Assembly: GCF_012926525.1 (NCBI RefSeq)
Contig: NZ_JABBNI010000058.1
Coordinates: forward strand, 218,880 to 282,879
DNA: 64,000 nucleotides
Origin: Clostridium muellerianum
GTDB lineage: Bacteria > Bacillota > Clostridia > Clostridiales > Clostridiaceae
Reading direction: 5' to 3'
Part shown: positions 47,486-56,891 of the stretch, in pieces
Position numbering within the stretch: position 1 is the first letter of the stretch
How the letters are laid out: every line of letters starts with the position of its first letter
The notes under the pieces: generated by a model
Database searches by the model: none
Told to the model about the DNA's origin: nothing
Seen by the model: only the letters and a program-made list of their open reading frames with translations
Made by a program: the position numbers and the translations under genes

Positions 47486-47543
47486 AAAATTTAGTTTTGA
47501 TTTTATAATAAAACTAAGGTTTTCGAGGTAGATAGCTATAATT
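47486..47543. repeat. R4 weak repeat, copy 1
   Basis: About 58 nt with the order TTTAGTTTT.ATTT.ATA.T.AAA.TAAG.TTT..AG.TA that is matched at 53007-53062. It contains a TTAGTTTT/AAAACTAA hairpin. AT-rich, so homology is not certain. It is the only thing seen in the 47383-47639 spacer. Confidence 0.35.
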
Positions 47544-47639
47544 AAAAGAATATAACATCATCTATCTATAAATATATGCATTAAATATATTTTTTTAAAA
47601 TAAATATTGAAGTAGAATAATATTTATTTTGGGGTAAAT

Positions 47640-48074
47640 ATGAGTATAGATAAAGATATGGAAAAGGTTATGAAAAAGAGCATAGAAAAAGGAGTAGAAA
47701 AGGGCATTGTAAAAGCTGTTGAAAAACTTATTGATGAAGGCATAATTCAATGTGCAGCTATTACGATGGTGAATGAAATTATGAATATTATTAAATGTTC
47801 ACTAGAAAGTACCATAAATATTTCTATATGTCCTGCGATAAAGCACCTTGAAGAAATCTTGATAAAAATCATTACTTCTGAATGTGCTCTTAACGATTTA
47901 GAAAAAATAAAAGCAAACATTAGGAATATTAAAAATGAAGAACAATTAAATTTTATATTAAACAAATTATATTTAGAAAACAAACACATTTCTTTGGAAA
48001 CATTTAATAAATATATAGACCAATATGTTAATGATATAAAGCAAAATTCTCATGAAGGAGAAGTTCATTTATAA
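47640..48074 (+). CDS. Hypothetical helical protein
   Basis: 144 aa, family not recognised. It is soluble and helical. The N terminus has an alternating charged repeat (KVMKKSIEKGVEKGIVKAVEK), resembling the amphipathic starts of small membrane-surface proteins. The centre has three cysteines and a hydrophobic stretch. The ribosome site is TTGGGGT before ATG 47640. Alone, with a terminator at 48183. Confidence 0.6.
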   Translation: MSIDKDMEKVMKKSIEKGVEKGIVKAVEKLIDEGIIQCAAITMVNEIMNIIKCSLESTINISICPAIKHLEEILIKIITSECALNDLEKIKANIRNIKNEEQLNFILNKLYLENKHISLETFNKYIDQYVNDIKQNSHEGEVHL

Positions 48075-48182
48075 AGGTAATAGTTAATGTATTGGAAAGG
48101 GATAATTATAAATTTATAGATAAGCTTAAAAATTATAGGAAAAGTATTTCCAAATATAGATAAATTATTTATGGAAACTAGT

Positions 48183-48222
48183 AAATAGGCTGTACCTGAT
48201 AAAGGTACAGCCTATTTTTTAT
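48183..48222 (+). terminator. Strong terminator
   Basis: AAATAGGCTGTACC pairs perfectly with GGTACAGCCTATTT, followed by T residues. The spacer 48223-48455 has only a CCCTA/TAGGG hairpin near 48396. Confidence 0.9.
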
Positions 48223-48455
48223 AGATTTAGTTTCACAAATTAGAGATAATATTTAAGCAGCTAATTATGTGTTATTAGGAATAATTATAGATTTTATGTT
48301 AAGTATAGATGATAAAAATAAGGTAATGATAAATATATTATTATCTAAAGTATTTCCGAGGATATGTAAAAATTTGAATGACAATAATTTTTGAGCCCTA
48401 CTGAATAGGGTATTGTTCAAACTGATACTTATTTATGAAAAAGAGGTGATTAACA

Positions 48456-48599
48456 GTGAAAAAGTTTACTAAAAGAACCTACGAAAGTGAAAAGAAATTT
48501 AAAAAAGCATTAAAGAAGCTGGCAAAGAAAGGATTCAAAGTTTTAAATACCATTGTGGATAACGGTAAATATGTAGTAGACTATCAAACTAGAACTTAA
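48456..48599 (+). CDS. Small basic protein, 47 aa
   Basis: GTG 48456 follows AGAGGTGA at 7 nt and opens 47 codons. The product is very basic (about 14 Lys/Arg in the first 27 residues: KKFKKALKKLAKKGFKVL) and ends in a short strand-like part (VDNGKYVVDYQTRT). No family is recognised. The good ribosome site and the organised helix-then-strand pattern suggest a real small gene; the fold could bind nucleic acid. Confidence 0.6.
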   Translation: MKKFTKRTYESEKKFKKALKKLAKKGFKVLNTIVDNGKYVVDYQTRT

Positions 48600-48685
48600 T
48601 ATTAGAAATATGGATTTTAACTACTAGTTGTTATTAAAAAGTTTTTGACTATTATAATTAAAATCAACAATTGAATTTTAGATAT

Positions 48686-48724
48686 AAAATAAGAGATTTG
48701 ATACTTTTTCAAACCTCTTATTTT
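48686..48724 (+). terminator. Terminator-like hairpin before the R-M operon
   Basis: AAAATAAGAG-A-TTTG pairs with CAAA-C-CTCTTATTTT. It closes the small-protein unit. Confidence 0.65.
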
Positions 48725-48813
48725 AAGTTATATTACTTTGAATTAGATTTTTTATAAAAAATATACAAAAAATGTAAAAAATATGATAATATGTAAGTAC
48801 TGGGGGTGGCAGT

Positions 48814-50697
48814 GTGGAAAAAGTATATGCCTTTGAAAATTTAAAAGATATTGATAATATAGATTTTAACAAGGAAAAGGTACTTTCTATTATAGAGAAG
48901 CTAAAGCTGGAAAATAATCATTTAAGGAAAACTAAAAAATACGGTTTAGTTTGGGAAGATCAAGTAGAAGAAGCGGAAGAAATTTTAAAAAATAATTATC
49001 CAGTGCTTACAGAAGTTAAAGAAAAGGAGTTGTGTAGAGGAGAAAGTGATATTATAAATTTAATAATAGAAGGAGATAACTTATATGCTTTAAACACCTT
49101 ATTATTTACTCATGGAATGAATGATAAAAAGCAAATAAATATTATTATTGATCCTCCATATAATACGGGAAATAAGGATTTTATATATAATGATAACTAT
49201 GTTAATGGTGAAGATACCTATAAACATAGTAAATGGATTTCTTTTATGAATAAGAGATTAAGATTAGCAAGGGAACTTTTAAGTAGTGATGGAGCTATAT
49301 TTATATCTATTGATGATAATGAACAAAGTCAGCTAAAGATGTTATGTGATGATATATTTGGATCGGATAACTTTATTAATTGTATTAGTGTTAAAACTAA
49401 AAGTGCTTCAGGTGCAAGTGGTGGCGGTGAGGATAAAAAGTTAAAAAAGAATATAGAGTATTTACTTATTTATTGTAAAAGCAGGGAAAAATGCAAACTT
49501 AATGCTGTATACAAAGAACAATCCTTAATGAATCTTATAAGAGAAAGAAGAGAAGAAGGAAAACAGTATGATTATAGACAGGTGCTTATAGATGAAGGTA
49601 CTAAGAAGTATATGTGTACCATAAAAGACGGAACTTCAGAAGATATTAAAATTTTTAAACATGAAGGATATGTTATGAAGAGTATATCAGAGATTATAGA
49701 GGAAGAAAAACTGTCAGAAAGTGAAATCTATTCAAAATATTTTTCTAAAATATGTAGCAGTACTAATTCACAATCCTCAATAAGAAAAAGGGTAATAAAA
49801 GGGACTAATGATTATAGAGGACTTATATCCATAGAATATGTTCCCAAAACAGGAAAAAATAAAAGCAAATTAACTACTAAATATTATATTAATAGCAGGA
49901 TAGTTATATGGTTATCAGATGTAGCTTATAGGAAAAATAATAAAATATATAAAAAGGAGAAATTAGGAACTCTTTGGGATGATGTTAGCTGGAACGGAAT
50001 TTCATCTGAAGGTGGAGTTACTTTTAGTAGTGGAAAAAAACCCCTAAAATTTATAAAAAGAATAGTTTCTATGTGTGATTCTAACGGAATTTTTATTGAT
50101 TTCTTTGCTGGATCAGGAACTTTAGGACAAGCTATTTTAGAAATGAACAGAGAGGATAACGGGAAAAGGCAATTTATATTATCCAATATAGGAAGAGAAA
50201 CTCCAGAAAGCGACCTAAATATATGTGAAAATATAACTTATAGACGTATAAGAAATAATATTACAGGATATATAAATTCTCATGATACTTATATAAAGGG
50301 AATAGGAGGAAACTTGAAATACTATAAAGTGGATTTTATTCCTAAGAATCAAAGTAGAGATGCTTTAAAAATTAAACTTGCAGATAGGTGCGTTGAACTT
50401 TTGTGTATAAAGGAAAATTGCTTTAATTTATATAAAGTAGGGTATCAGTATAGTATTTTTAATAATAACGACTTAGTAATGGTAATTTGCCAGAGCTTTA
50501 TAGATTTTTCTATTATTAATAATATTGAGGAAGATTTAAAGTGTTTTAATTCATGTGAAAAAATTCTCTATATTTTAAGCTTAAATTATGAAATAAGTGA
50601 ATTTGAATTTCAAGAATTAAGTGCTATTGGAATAAAGATTAAACCAATACCACAAAAAATCATGGAAGTTTATGAGGAGGCACTAAAATCATGGTAG
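48814..50697 (+). CDS. mod: Type III restriction-modification DNA methyltransferase (Mod)
   Basis: 627 aa beta-class N6-adenine methyltransferase. Catalytic motif IDPPYNTG is near residue 113, ahead of the S-adenosylmethionine motif DFFAGSGTLG near residue 430, with the target-recognition region between. It methylates one strand of an asymmetric site and specifies recognition for the Res subunit. GTG 48814 follows GGGGGTGG closely. It overlaps the res gene by 7 nt. No simple repeat tract typical of phase-variable mod genes is visible. Confidence 0.95.
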   Translation: MEKVYAFENLKDIDNIDFNKEKVLSIIEKLKLENNHLRKTKKYGLVWEDQVEEAEEILKNNYPVLTEVKEKELCRGESDIINLIIEGDNLYALNTLLFTHGMNDKKQINIIIDPPYNTGNKDFIYNDNYVNGEDTYKHSKWISFMNKRLRLARELLSSDGAIFISIDDNEQSQLKMLCDDIFGSDNFINCISVKTKSASGASGGGEDKKLKKNIEYLLIYCKSREKCKLNAVYKEQSLMNLIRERREEGKQYDYRQVLIDEGTKKYMCTIKDGTSEDIKIFKHEGYVMKSISEIIEEEKLSESEIYSKYFSKICSSTNSQSSIRKRVIKGTNDYRGLISIEYVPKTGKNKSKLTTKYYINSRIVIWLSDVAYRKNNKIYKKEKLGTLWDDVSWNGISSEGGVTFSSGKKPLKFIKRIVSMCDSNGIFIDFFAGSGTLGQAILEMNREDNGKRQFILSNIGRETPESDLNICENITYRRIRNNITGYINSHDTYIKGIGGNLKYYKVDFIPKNQSRDALKIKLADRCVELLCIKENCFNLYKVGYQYSIFNNNDLVMVICQSFIDFSIINNIEEDLKCFNSCEKILYILSLNYEISEFEFQELSAIGIKIKPIPQKIMEVYEEALKSW

Positions 50698-52949
50698 TGC
50701 TGAAAAGTTATCAAAAAAAAGCTGTTAGAGAATTGACCTGTAAAACTAACGGTTTGCTTAAAAGTAATGAGAAAAAAAAGGTACTAGTTCTTAAGTCACC
50801 TACAGGTTCAGGCAAAACTGTAATTGCATCAAAATATATTGAAATGATTAGTAAGCTTGAAAGTAAAGATTTTTGTTTTATATGGATATCTATTGGAAAG
50901 GGTCATTTACATGAGCAAAGTAAAAATAAAATAAGCAGTATACTAGAAGGAAGCCCTTCTTGCAGGTTGCTAGAGGATGTCATTAGATATGGAATAATAA
51001 AAAGAAATGCCATAGTAGTAGTTAATTGGGAAAAGCTTAATACAAAGAAAAATGGAGCATGGGATAATGTTTTAATGAGGGAAGGCGATGGAATAAATTT
51101 TCTTAAGCTTATAGAAAATACAAGTAGTGTAAGAAAAATAATGTTAATTATTGATGAAAGTCATAATACTACAGACACAAGAACTTCAAAGGAGTTAATG
51201 AATATAATAAATCCTGAAATTATGCTTCAAATGAGTGCTACTCCAAAGTATATACCTTCAGGAGAGGATATAAATGATAATAAAGCAGCGTTTGTAAAGG
51301 TTTCTCCGGAAGAAGTTATTGAATCGGGAATAATAAAAAAAGAAGTACTCATAAATGATAATATTGAAGAAGTAGACCTAGATAATAAAAACTCCATTGA
51401 AATTGTAGTGGAAATGGCCATTAAAAGAAGATTAGAATTAAGTGAGGCTTTTGAAAGAGAGAATGTTAAAATAAATCCATTATGTCTTATTCAAATACCT
51501 AATGCTAAAATGGGAGAAGAAGTTTTACATGAATTAATTAGAATACTTAAAATTAAAGGAATATCCATAGAAAATAATAATCTTGCTCTGTGGATAAGCA
51601 ATAATTCTAAAAACTTAGAGAATATTAATGATTTTAATTCTAAGGTTGAGGTTCTAATTTTTAAAATGGCTGTGGCTACTGGATGGGATTGCCCAAGGGC
51701 TCATGTGCTTTTAAAGCTTAGGGAAACGGTCAGTGAAGTTTTTGATATACAAACCATTGGAAGAATTCTTCGTATGCCAGAGCAGAGGCACTATAAAAAT
51801 GAGATTTTAAATAAAGCGTATATATATACTAACAATAAAGATATTTCTATTAAGGTGGGAAATTTTTCCTTGGTTAAAATTTTGAAGGCTAAAATTAGAC
51901 CTGAAATGAAAAATATTGTTTTACGCTCCTATTACAAAGAACCTAGTAAAGATATTATTGTTAAAAGAGAAATATTAGAGAAGATCTTTTATAAGGAAGT
52001 TGAAAAAGAATTAAATGTATCAAAAAATAAAAGTGCTGTAAATAATTTATATGCTTTAAATAAACTGAATTTTAATATGAACATTGATAATTTGGAAAGT
52101 GAGCTCATGTATGATGGGCATATTGAAACAGCAACATTAGACAGAATAAATGTAAAAATAGATCATAAGGATAAAAAGATAAAGGTAAATGCATTTGACA
52201 TTGAGGAAACATTTACAACTCTTATAAAAAGAACTTCAGAGATTTTTTGTTCTTGTTTAAAAGAGCTGATTTATAAATGTTTTAATGAAATTTTTAGTTA
52301 TGACATAAAGGAAATAGGGGTAATAACTACAATACAAGGATTATTTATTGTTAATTATGAAAAAATTTTCAAAGCAATATTAAATAGTACTGTAGAAAAA
52401 TATACAGAGGTATATAGAAAATATCAACTTAAAGAAACAAAAGAATATTATAGTGATTTTTCTATAAAGGAAACAAAGCTTGTAGATGATGTTACATATG
52501 AATTTTTTAAAGCAGAAAAAAATATATATGATAAATGTTACTTAAAGAAAAATAGGAGGCAAACTGAAAAAACTTTTGAAAATTTTTTAGAGAAAAATGG
52601 AGATAAACTTATGTGGTGGTACAAGAATGATGACAAAGGAAGAGAAAACTTTGCTATACGATATGAATATAATGGAACGCCTCATGCATTTTATCCAGAT
52701 TATGTTGTACTTTTTAAAACGGGATTAATTGGAATATTTGAAGTTAAATCAAAAAATGATAGAGAAGCAGAAACTAAAACAAAAGCTAAAGATGAGTATT
52801 TACAAAAATATTTAAAAGAAGAAATCGCTAAAGGAAAAAGTATTATGGGTGGGATAGTTGAAGTATCTGATAGAAATATAAAAATTAATAACACTAACAA
52901 AGAATATACTGCAAATAATTTGGCGAATTGGGAAACCCTTAAGTGCTAA
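50691..52949 (+). CDS. res: Type III restriction enzyme Res subunit
   Basis: 752 aa superfamily 2 helicase-nuclease. Walker A SPTGSGKT is at about residues 36-43, the DEAH-type box is DESHN near 155, motif III MSATP follows, then ATGWDCPRA and TIGRILRMPE of the second helicase lobe. The C-terminal PD-(D/E)XK nuclease is FYPDYVVLF near 669 with FEVKSK near 684. It cleaves after ATP-driven communication between head-to-head sites. It is shorter than the usual 850-1000 aa, but every key motif is present. Confidence 0.95.
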   Translation: MVVLKSYQKKAVRELTCKTNGLLKSNEKKKVLVLKSPTGSGKTVIASKYIEMISKLESKDFCFIWISIGKGHLHEQSKNKISSILEGSPSCRLLEDVIRYGIIKRNAIVVVNWEKLNTKKNGAWDNVLMREGDGINFLKLIENTSSVRKIMLIIDESHNTTDTRTSKELMNIINPEIMLQMSATPKYIPSGEDINDNKAAFVKVSPEEVIESGIIKKEVLINDNIEEVDLDNKNSIEIVVEMAIKRRLELSEAFERENVKINPLCLIQIPNAKMGEEVLHELIRILKIKGISIENNNLALWISNNSKNLENINDFNSKVEVLIFKMAVATGWDCPRAHVLLKLRETVSEVFDIQTIGRILRMPEQRHYKNEILNKAYIYTNNKDISIKVGNFSLVKILKAKIRPEMKNIVLRSYYKEPSKDIIVKREILEKIFYKEVEKELNVSKNKSAVNNLYALNKLNFNMNIDNLESELMYDGHIETATLDRINVKIDHKDKKIKVNAFDIEETFTTLIKRTSEIFCSCLKELIYKCFNEIFSYDIKEIGVITTIQGLFIVNYEKIFKAILNSTVEKYTEVYRKYQLKETKEYYSDFSIKETKLVDDVTYEFFKAEKNIYDKCYLKKNRRQTEKTFENFLEKNGDKLMWWYKNDDKGRENFAIRYEYNGTPHAFYPDYVVLFKTGLIGIFEVKSKNDREAETKTKAKDEYLQKYLKEEIAKGKSIMGGIVEVSDRNIKINNTNKEYTANNLANWETLKC

Positions 52950-52969
52950 TTTACAAATTCATAGTGTTC

Positions 52970-53061
52970 ATACTATAGATACACAAAATCATAATTAGAC
53001 AGATTTTAAAGTTTAGTTTTAATTTCATAGTGAAATTAAGATTTTGAAGTATCTATAGTAT
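52970..53061. repeat. Inverted-repeat element holding R4 copy 2
   Basis: A perfect 13-bp inverted repeat ATACTATAGATAC / GTATCTATAGTAT (52970-52982 with 53049-53061) encloses 66 nt, including the R4-like stretch 53007-53048 with the hairpin TTAATTTCA/TGAAATTAA. Confidence 0.5.
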
Positions 53062-53072
53062 TTAAATATATA

Positions 53073-53126
53073 GACCATATTCAAAATATACAAAGTAAAA
53101 ATGTTCTTTGTGTTTTGAATATGGTC
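53073..53126. terminator. Long terminator hairpin between convergent genes
   Basis: GACCATATTCAAAA pairs with TTTTGAATATGGTC, and ACAAAG with CTTTGT further in: a nearly continuous 20-bp stem ending both the R-M operon and the minus-strand gene. Confidence 0.75.
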
Positions 53127-53152
53127 CTTGATAATATTTAGAAAATGTAAAA

Positions 53153-53692
53153 TTAATCCATTTTTTCTCTCCAGAAGCCATATGCAATATGAGCCTTAAT
53201 CAGCACTTGAGCAGAAGAAACTAATAGGTTTAAAATATTGCCTCCAGGTGGAATAACTATTTTGCCATTTTCTTCATTAACAAGAGTGGAGTTTGGAGGA
53301 ACAATTCTTGTATAAGCTTTAACGCCCCCCTCAATTTTATTATTTAGAAACTGACCAGTAAGAAATATTATCTTTGGCTTAGGTGGTGGTAAAATCGTAA
53401 GGTTAGATGGTGTAACAGAGGTTACTTTAGTTGCTCCTTCTGGTATAGTAGAGTTTAAATATATTCTTGATTCTATTGGTAAATTTGAAGTATTAGTTAC
53501 AGTAGTAACACTAAAATATAGATTTACGCCCGAGTCTTTAGGATTGTATAAAGCTCCCCAAGCATAATTATTAAAACCTAAACTTAATAAATCAGATTCT
53601 CCAATAAAATATTTGCCTTCAAAGGATTTAAAAATTGGATTTTCAATAGTAACGACTTCTCTCAAAGAATGAGATTGGCTATTATTACTCAT
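53153..53692 (-). CDS. DUF6143-like protein
   Basis: 179 aa, no signal peptide. The sequence KYFIGESDLLSLGFNNYAWGALYNP and SGVNLYFSVTTVTNTS is that of a clostridial family I recall as DUF6143, mostly beta structure, with the C terminus PPGGNILNLLVSS. Function is unknown; related proteins occur in spore-forming Firmicutes. An in-frame GTG at 53701 lies within the GAGGTG ribosome site, so ATG 53692 is chosen. The R2 short element lies just upstream. Confidence 0.7.
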   Translation of the reverse strand: MSNNSQSHSLREVVTIENPIFKSFEGKYFIGESDLLSLGFNNYAWGALYNPKDSGVNLYFSVTTVTNTSNLPIESRIYLNSTIPEGATKVTSVTPSNLTILPPPKPKIIFLTGQFLNNKIEGGVKAYTRIVPPNSTLVNEENGKIVIPPGGNILNLLVSSAQVLIKAHIAYGFWREKMD

Positions 53693-53761
53693 TTGAATCA
53701 CCTCGGTATATTTTATGAATTATAGTAGGAATTGTTCCATAATATAAGTACATTGCCATGC

Positions 53762-53829
53762 AAGTAACCGAAGAAACGTTAAGCTGTATATCAGTCTTTA
53801 TACAGCTTAACGTTTCTTCTTACTTCAGT
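53762..53829. repeat. R2 palindromic element, short form
   Basis: The 20-bp outer stem of R2 (53770-53789 with 53800-53819) and its flanks AAGTAACC and TTACTT are kept, in reverse orientation to the copy at 33903. The 22-bp inner stem and tip are missing; the join is at GTATATCAGTC. Confidence 0.88.
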
Positions 53830-53961
53830 CAAAATATATACTATTATACCAAAATAAACATTTTTAAATTATACTATTGTATCTATATTAAAAAAGATAT
53901 ATTATAATGAATGGTGTACAGATTAAAACATTTTTACAAGAGAGGACAGGATAATATACTG

Positions 53962-55098
53962 ATGGAAGGTTTAGGATTAAACTCACAAAATGTTTATAGA
54001 ATAATTGAGAAACTAAAGATGGAGAAGGTATTTTGTATATCATTAATACTTTCAATATTCACTTCTTTTTTTGTTAAGCCTCAAATATCTTATATAAATT
54101 TTAAAGTTATTGTACTTCTTTTTAATTTGATGATAATAATTTCTGCTTTAGAAAAGTTGAAGTTTATGGATAAAATTGCAGTTACAGTGTTATTAAAATG
54201 CAAAAATACTAGAAGGATTTCTATAGTATTTATCATAATAACTTTTTTTGCTTCTATGCTGGTAACAAATGATGTAGCACTGCTTACTTTTGTTCCTTTA
54301 GCTATGCTTACTTTTAAAAAAGCAAAATTTGATCCAATGAAAACAATAATACTTCAAACTTTAGCTGCTAATATAGGTAGTAGCCTTACACCTATGGGAA
54401 ATCCACAAAATTTATTTCTGTTTACTTATTATAATTTAAGCAGTTTTCAGTTTTTTTCTATAACAATACCTTTTGTAGCATCTGGTGTGCTTTGGCTTAT
54501 TTTATTAAATAAAAGAGTGCCTAAAAAAAGGCTTAGGCTGTCTCTTGAAACTGTAAATTTAGAAGATAAAAAGAGGACTAGCATATATTTAATTATTTTT
54601 GCAATTGTAATCTTTTCTGTATTTGGAATTATAAATTATAAATATGCATTTTTAGTTGTAATAATAGGTGTACTTTTTATGGATAAATATCTTATAAAAC
54701 AAGTGGATTACTTTTTATTAGCTACTTTCATATGTTTCTTTATATTTATTGGAAACATATCTAATATAAAAAGTATTCAAGTATATTTACATAGTTTTTT
54801 GCAGATGAAAGATATGCCTTATTTTTCTTCTATAGTATTTAGTCAATTAATAAGTAACGTTCCATGTTCTGTATTAGTATCAGGATTTACTGAAAATTGG
54901 AAACAAGTACTTTTAGGAGTTAATATTGGAGGAATGGGAACATTAATAGCTTCACTAGCAAGCCTTATTTCCTATAAAATATTTATAAATGAAAATGAAG
55001 ATAAAAAAAACAAACTGTATTTGAGTAAGTTTAATATTTATAGCTTTGCAAGTTTATTTTTATTTACTATTGCAAATTATTTGTATATTCATCTATAG
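53962..55098 (+). CDS. SLC13/ArsB-like anion permease
   Basis: 378 aa with about ten membrane helices. The DASS/ion-transporter hairpin motifs are seen: ASMLVTNDVALLTFVPLA and AANIGSSLTPMGNPQNL in the first half, SNVPCSVLVSGF in the second. These bind a divalent anion or sodium; substrate (dicarboxylate, citrate, arsenite) not decidable. Start is uncertain: ATG 53911 lies on the probable -10 TATAAT (53903), while ATG 53962 follows AGGAT at 9 nt, so the latter is preferred. Confidence 0.8.
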   Translation: MEGLGLNSQNVYRIIEKLKMEKVFCISLILSIFTSFFVKPQISYINFKVIVLLFNLMIIISALEKLKFMDKIAVTVLLKCKNTRRISIVFIIITFFASMLVTNDVALLTFVPLAMLTFKKAKFDPMKTIILQTLAANIGSSLTPMGNPQNLFLFTYYNLSSFQFFSITIPFVASGVLWLILLNKRVPKKRLRLSLETVNLEDKKRTSIYLIIFAIVIFSVFGIINYKYAFLVVIIGVLFMDKYLIKQVDYFLLATFICFFIFIGNISNIKSIQVYLHSFLQMKDMPYFSSIVFSQLISNVPCSVLVSGFTENWKQVLLGVNIGGMGTLIASLASLISYKIFINENEDKKNKLYLSKFNIYSFASLFLFTIANYLYIHL

Positions 55099-55208
55099 AA
55101 GTTATTTTTTTATCTTAGATTTGGCTAGTAATTCATATAAGCATTGATATATCAATATTTTAGTATAAAAAATTTTTTCTAAAGAAATTAAGTATTATAA
55201 ATGGTTTA

Positions 55209-55312
55209 CAGATTTACTTACCGGATTGAAGCTAATATAAACGAAGTTATTAATATCAAATGGATTTGACCGATGCCACTGAACAAGTTAATAATTGACA
55301 TTAGTAAATCTG
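55209..55312 (+). other. Unassigned multi-stem element before a terminator
   Basis: CAGATTTACT / AGTAAATCTG (55209-55218 with 55303-55312) closes about 84 nt that hold TTATTAA/TTAATAA and TCAAAT/ATTTGA stems. It is directly joined to the terminator. It may be a small RNA 3' end or another palindromic repeat present once here. Confidence 0.4.
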
Positions 55313-55353
55313 CCTGTTAAATAGCAAATTGATGCTTGTTAACAGGCTTTTTA
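55312..55353 (+). terminator. Terminator after the permease or small RNA
   Basis: GCCTGTTAA pairs perfectly with TTAACAGGC, followed by T residues. Confidence 0.85.
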
Positions 55354-55409
55354 GTAGTTTAGTATTTAAAAAGGATTAGTTTTTCAAAAATTTTAACCAA
55401 TAAATGTAA

Positions 55410-56186
55410 TTAATGTTTTAAAGTATTAGAATGTGCAATTTCAAATTGTCTGGTTTTTCCCATCATATAAGCTAGCTTAATAATTTTTTGTTCTTCTTCA
55501 GACATTTCTCTATTAAACATTTTTTCAAATTGCTTAATTAGATTAGAGGTATCAAGTGTATTTTTTTCAGTATTATTTCTAGTAGGTCTAATATTTTTAT
55601 TTACATCATAGTTAGTTATTTTCATATTTTTGTTATATATTTTCTTGAAAATTTCTGCTGTATAATAAGCGTCATTAAGGGCATTATGAAATTCGCCTTC
55701 AATATTAATATTTAGTAATTCTGCAGCATTTTTAAGTCCAATACTAGTACCCTTTGGACAGTTAAGATACTTAGATGCATAAAGTTGAAGATTAATATAT
55801 TTCCTGGGAATTAGAGATATATCTAGATTGTGGTATTTAATATTTCTAAATAATTCTTTTATATCACAAGCACCCCATACACATAATATGTTTTTATCAT
55901 TATCTATGAATTCCAAAATTTCTTTGTAAACTTCTTTAAATGGTTGTGCTTTGTTTAGCATATCTATTGTAATGCTGGTCATTTCTTCTACAAAAGGATT
56001 CATAATGGTATACAATTCAGGCTTTATTAATTTGTTTAGTATAGAGACAATTTGAAGATTTTCATCAAGCTTTACAGCACCAATCTGAATTATTTCAAAA
56101 GGACATTTTGAATTTGTTAAGTTTTTATTTTCTTTTTTAGATTTTAAACTTTGATTAAATTCTAAATCAAATACTATGTAATTCAT
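55410..56186 (-). CDS. DnaQ-fold 3'-5' exonuclease (ERI-1/KapD-like)
   Basis: 258 aa. DEDDh pattern: IVFDLEFNQ (first Asp, Glu) at residue 4, CVWGACDIKEL with the middle Asp, and HNALNDAYYT with the His and last Asp. It is a 3'-5' exonuclease of the ERI-1 / KapD subgroup, acting on RNA or DNA ends. The last 80 residues are Lys/Asn-rich and end in an extra helical region (MSEEEQKIIKLAYMMGKT). GGAG precedes ATG 56186. Single gene. Confidence 0.88.
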   Translation of the reverse strand: MNYIVFDLEFNQSLKSKKENKNLTNSKCPFEIIQIGAVKLDENLQIVSILNKLIKPELYTIMNPFVEEMTSITIDMLNKAQPFKEVYKEILEFIDNDKNILCVWGACDIKELFRNIKYHNLDISLIPRKYINLQLYASKYLNCPKGTSIGLKNAAELLNINIEGEFHNALNDAYYTAEIFKKIYNKNMKITNYDVNKNIRPTRNNTEKNTLDTSNLIKQFEKMFNREMSEEEQKIIKLAYMMGKTRQFEIAHSNTLKH

Positions 56187-56267
56187 TACTATTCTCCTGG
56201 GTTTATAAAATTTATATAATTTAGTATTGTTATGTAATAAATAAATGTTTAAATTTAAAAGATCTAT

Positions 56268-56891
56268 CTATTTAGTATTAACATTTTTTTTATTTGATCT
56301 AATGGTTTTAATAAAAAAGTATATACTAATAACTAGAATGGTTATACAAGTAAAAAACTCGGCAACCTGTGTTACAATAGGAACTATGCTTTCCCAGGAA
56401 TCACCAAACCAATAGCCTAAGCCTAAGTACATACACGACCATAATAAATCACCCAAAGCAATAAATAAAGTAAAAGTTACTAACTTGTACTCTACAATTC
56501 CTGCTGCAGCATTAACAAAAGGTCCCATTGCAGATATTAAAAACCTAGTAAAAAAAACTGTACCTTTGCCATGCTTTTCTAAATAATCTTGTGCTTTTAT
56601 TATTTTAGGATGGAAATATGTTCTCAATCGCAGAGATTTATTTAAAAATTTGTGACCTAAAAGTTTCCATAGAATATAAGAAATAATATCACCAATACAT
56701 GAAAAAAACCAAATTTGTAAAAAGAGAACTACTATGTTAAATTCACCAGCATAAGCAAAAGCTCCAGAGGCTAGTACTATCAAACATGCGCCTGTTGGAA
56801 TTCCTACAGATCCAAGCATAATTAAGATACTTAAGAACCAAATGTTATAATCTCTAAAGTATGTTATTAATAAATTAGTAAAGCTACTCAT
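56268..56891 (-). CDS. DedA family membrane protein
   Basis: 207 aa. The VTT/DedA motifs are present: GIPTGACLIVLASGAF, SYILWKLLGHK and FFTRFLISAMGPFVNAAAGI with the essential Arg; five or six helices. The family moves lipid carriers such as undecaprenyl phosphate across the membrane. Its start overlaps the preceding gene by 8 nt, so the two are coupled. Ribosome site AGAAGG. Confidence 0.9.
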   Translation of the reverse strand: MSSFTNLLITYFRDYNIWFLSILIMLGSVGIPTGACLIVLASGAFAYAGEFNIVVLFLQIWFFSCIGDIISYILWKLLGHKFLNKSLRLRTYFHPKIIKAQDYLEKHGKGTVFFTRFLISAMGPFVNAAAGIVEYKLVTFTLFIALGDLLWSCMYLGLGYWFGDSWESIVPIVTQVAEFFTCITILVISIYFFIKTIRSNKKNVNTK

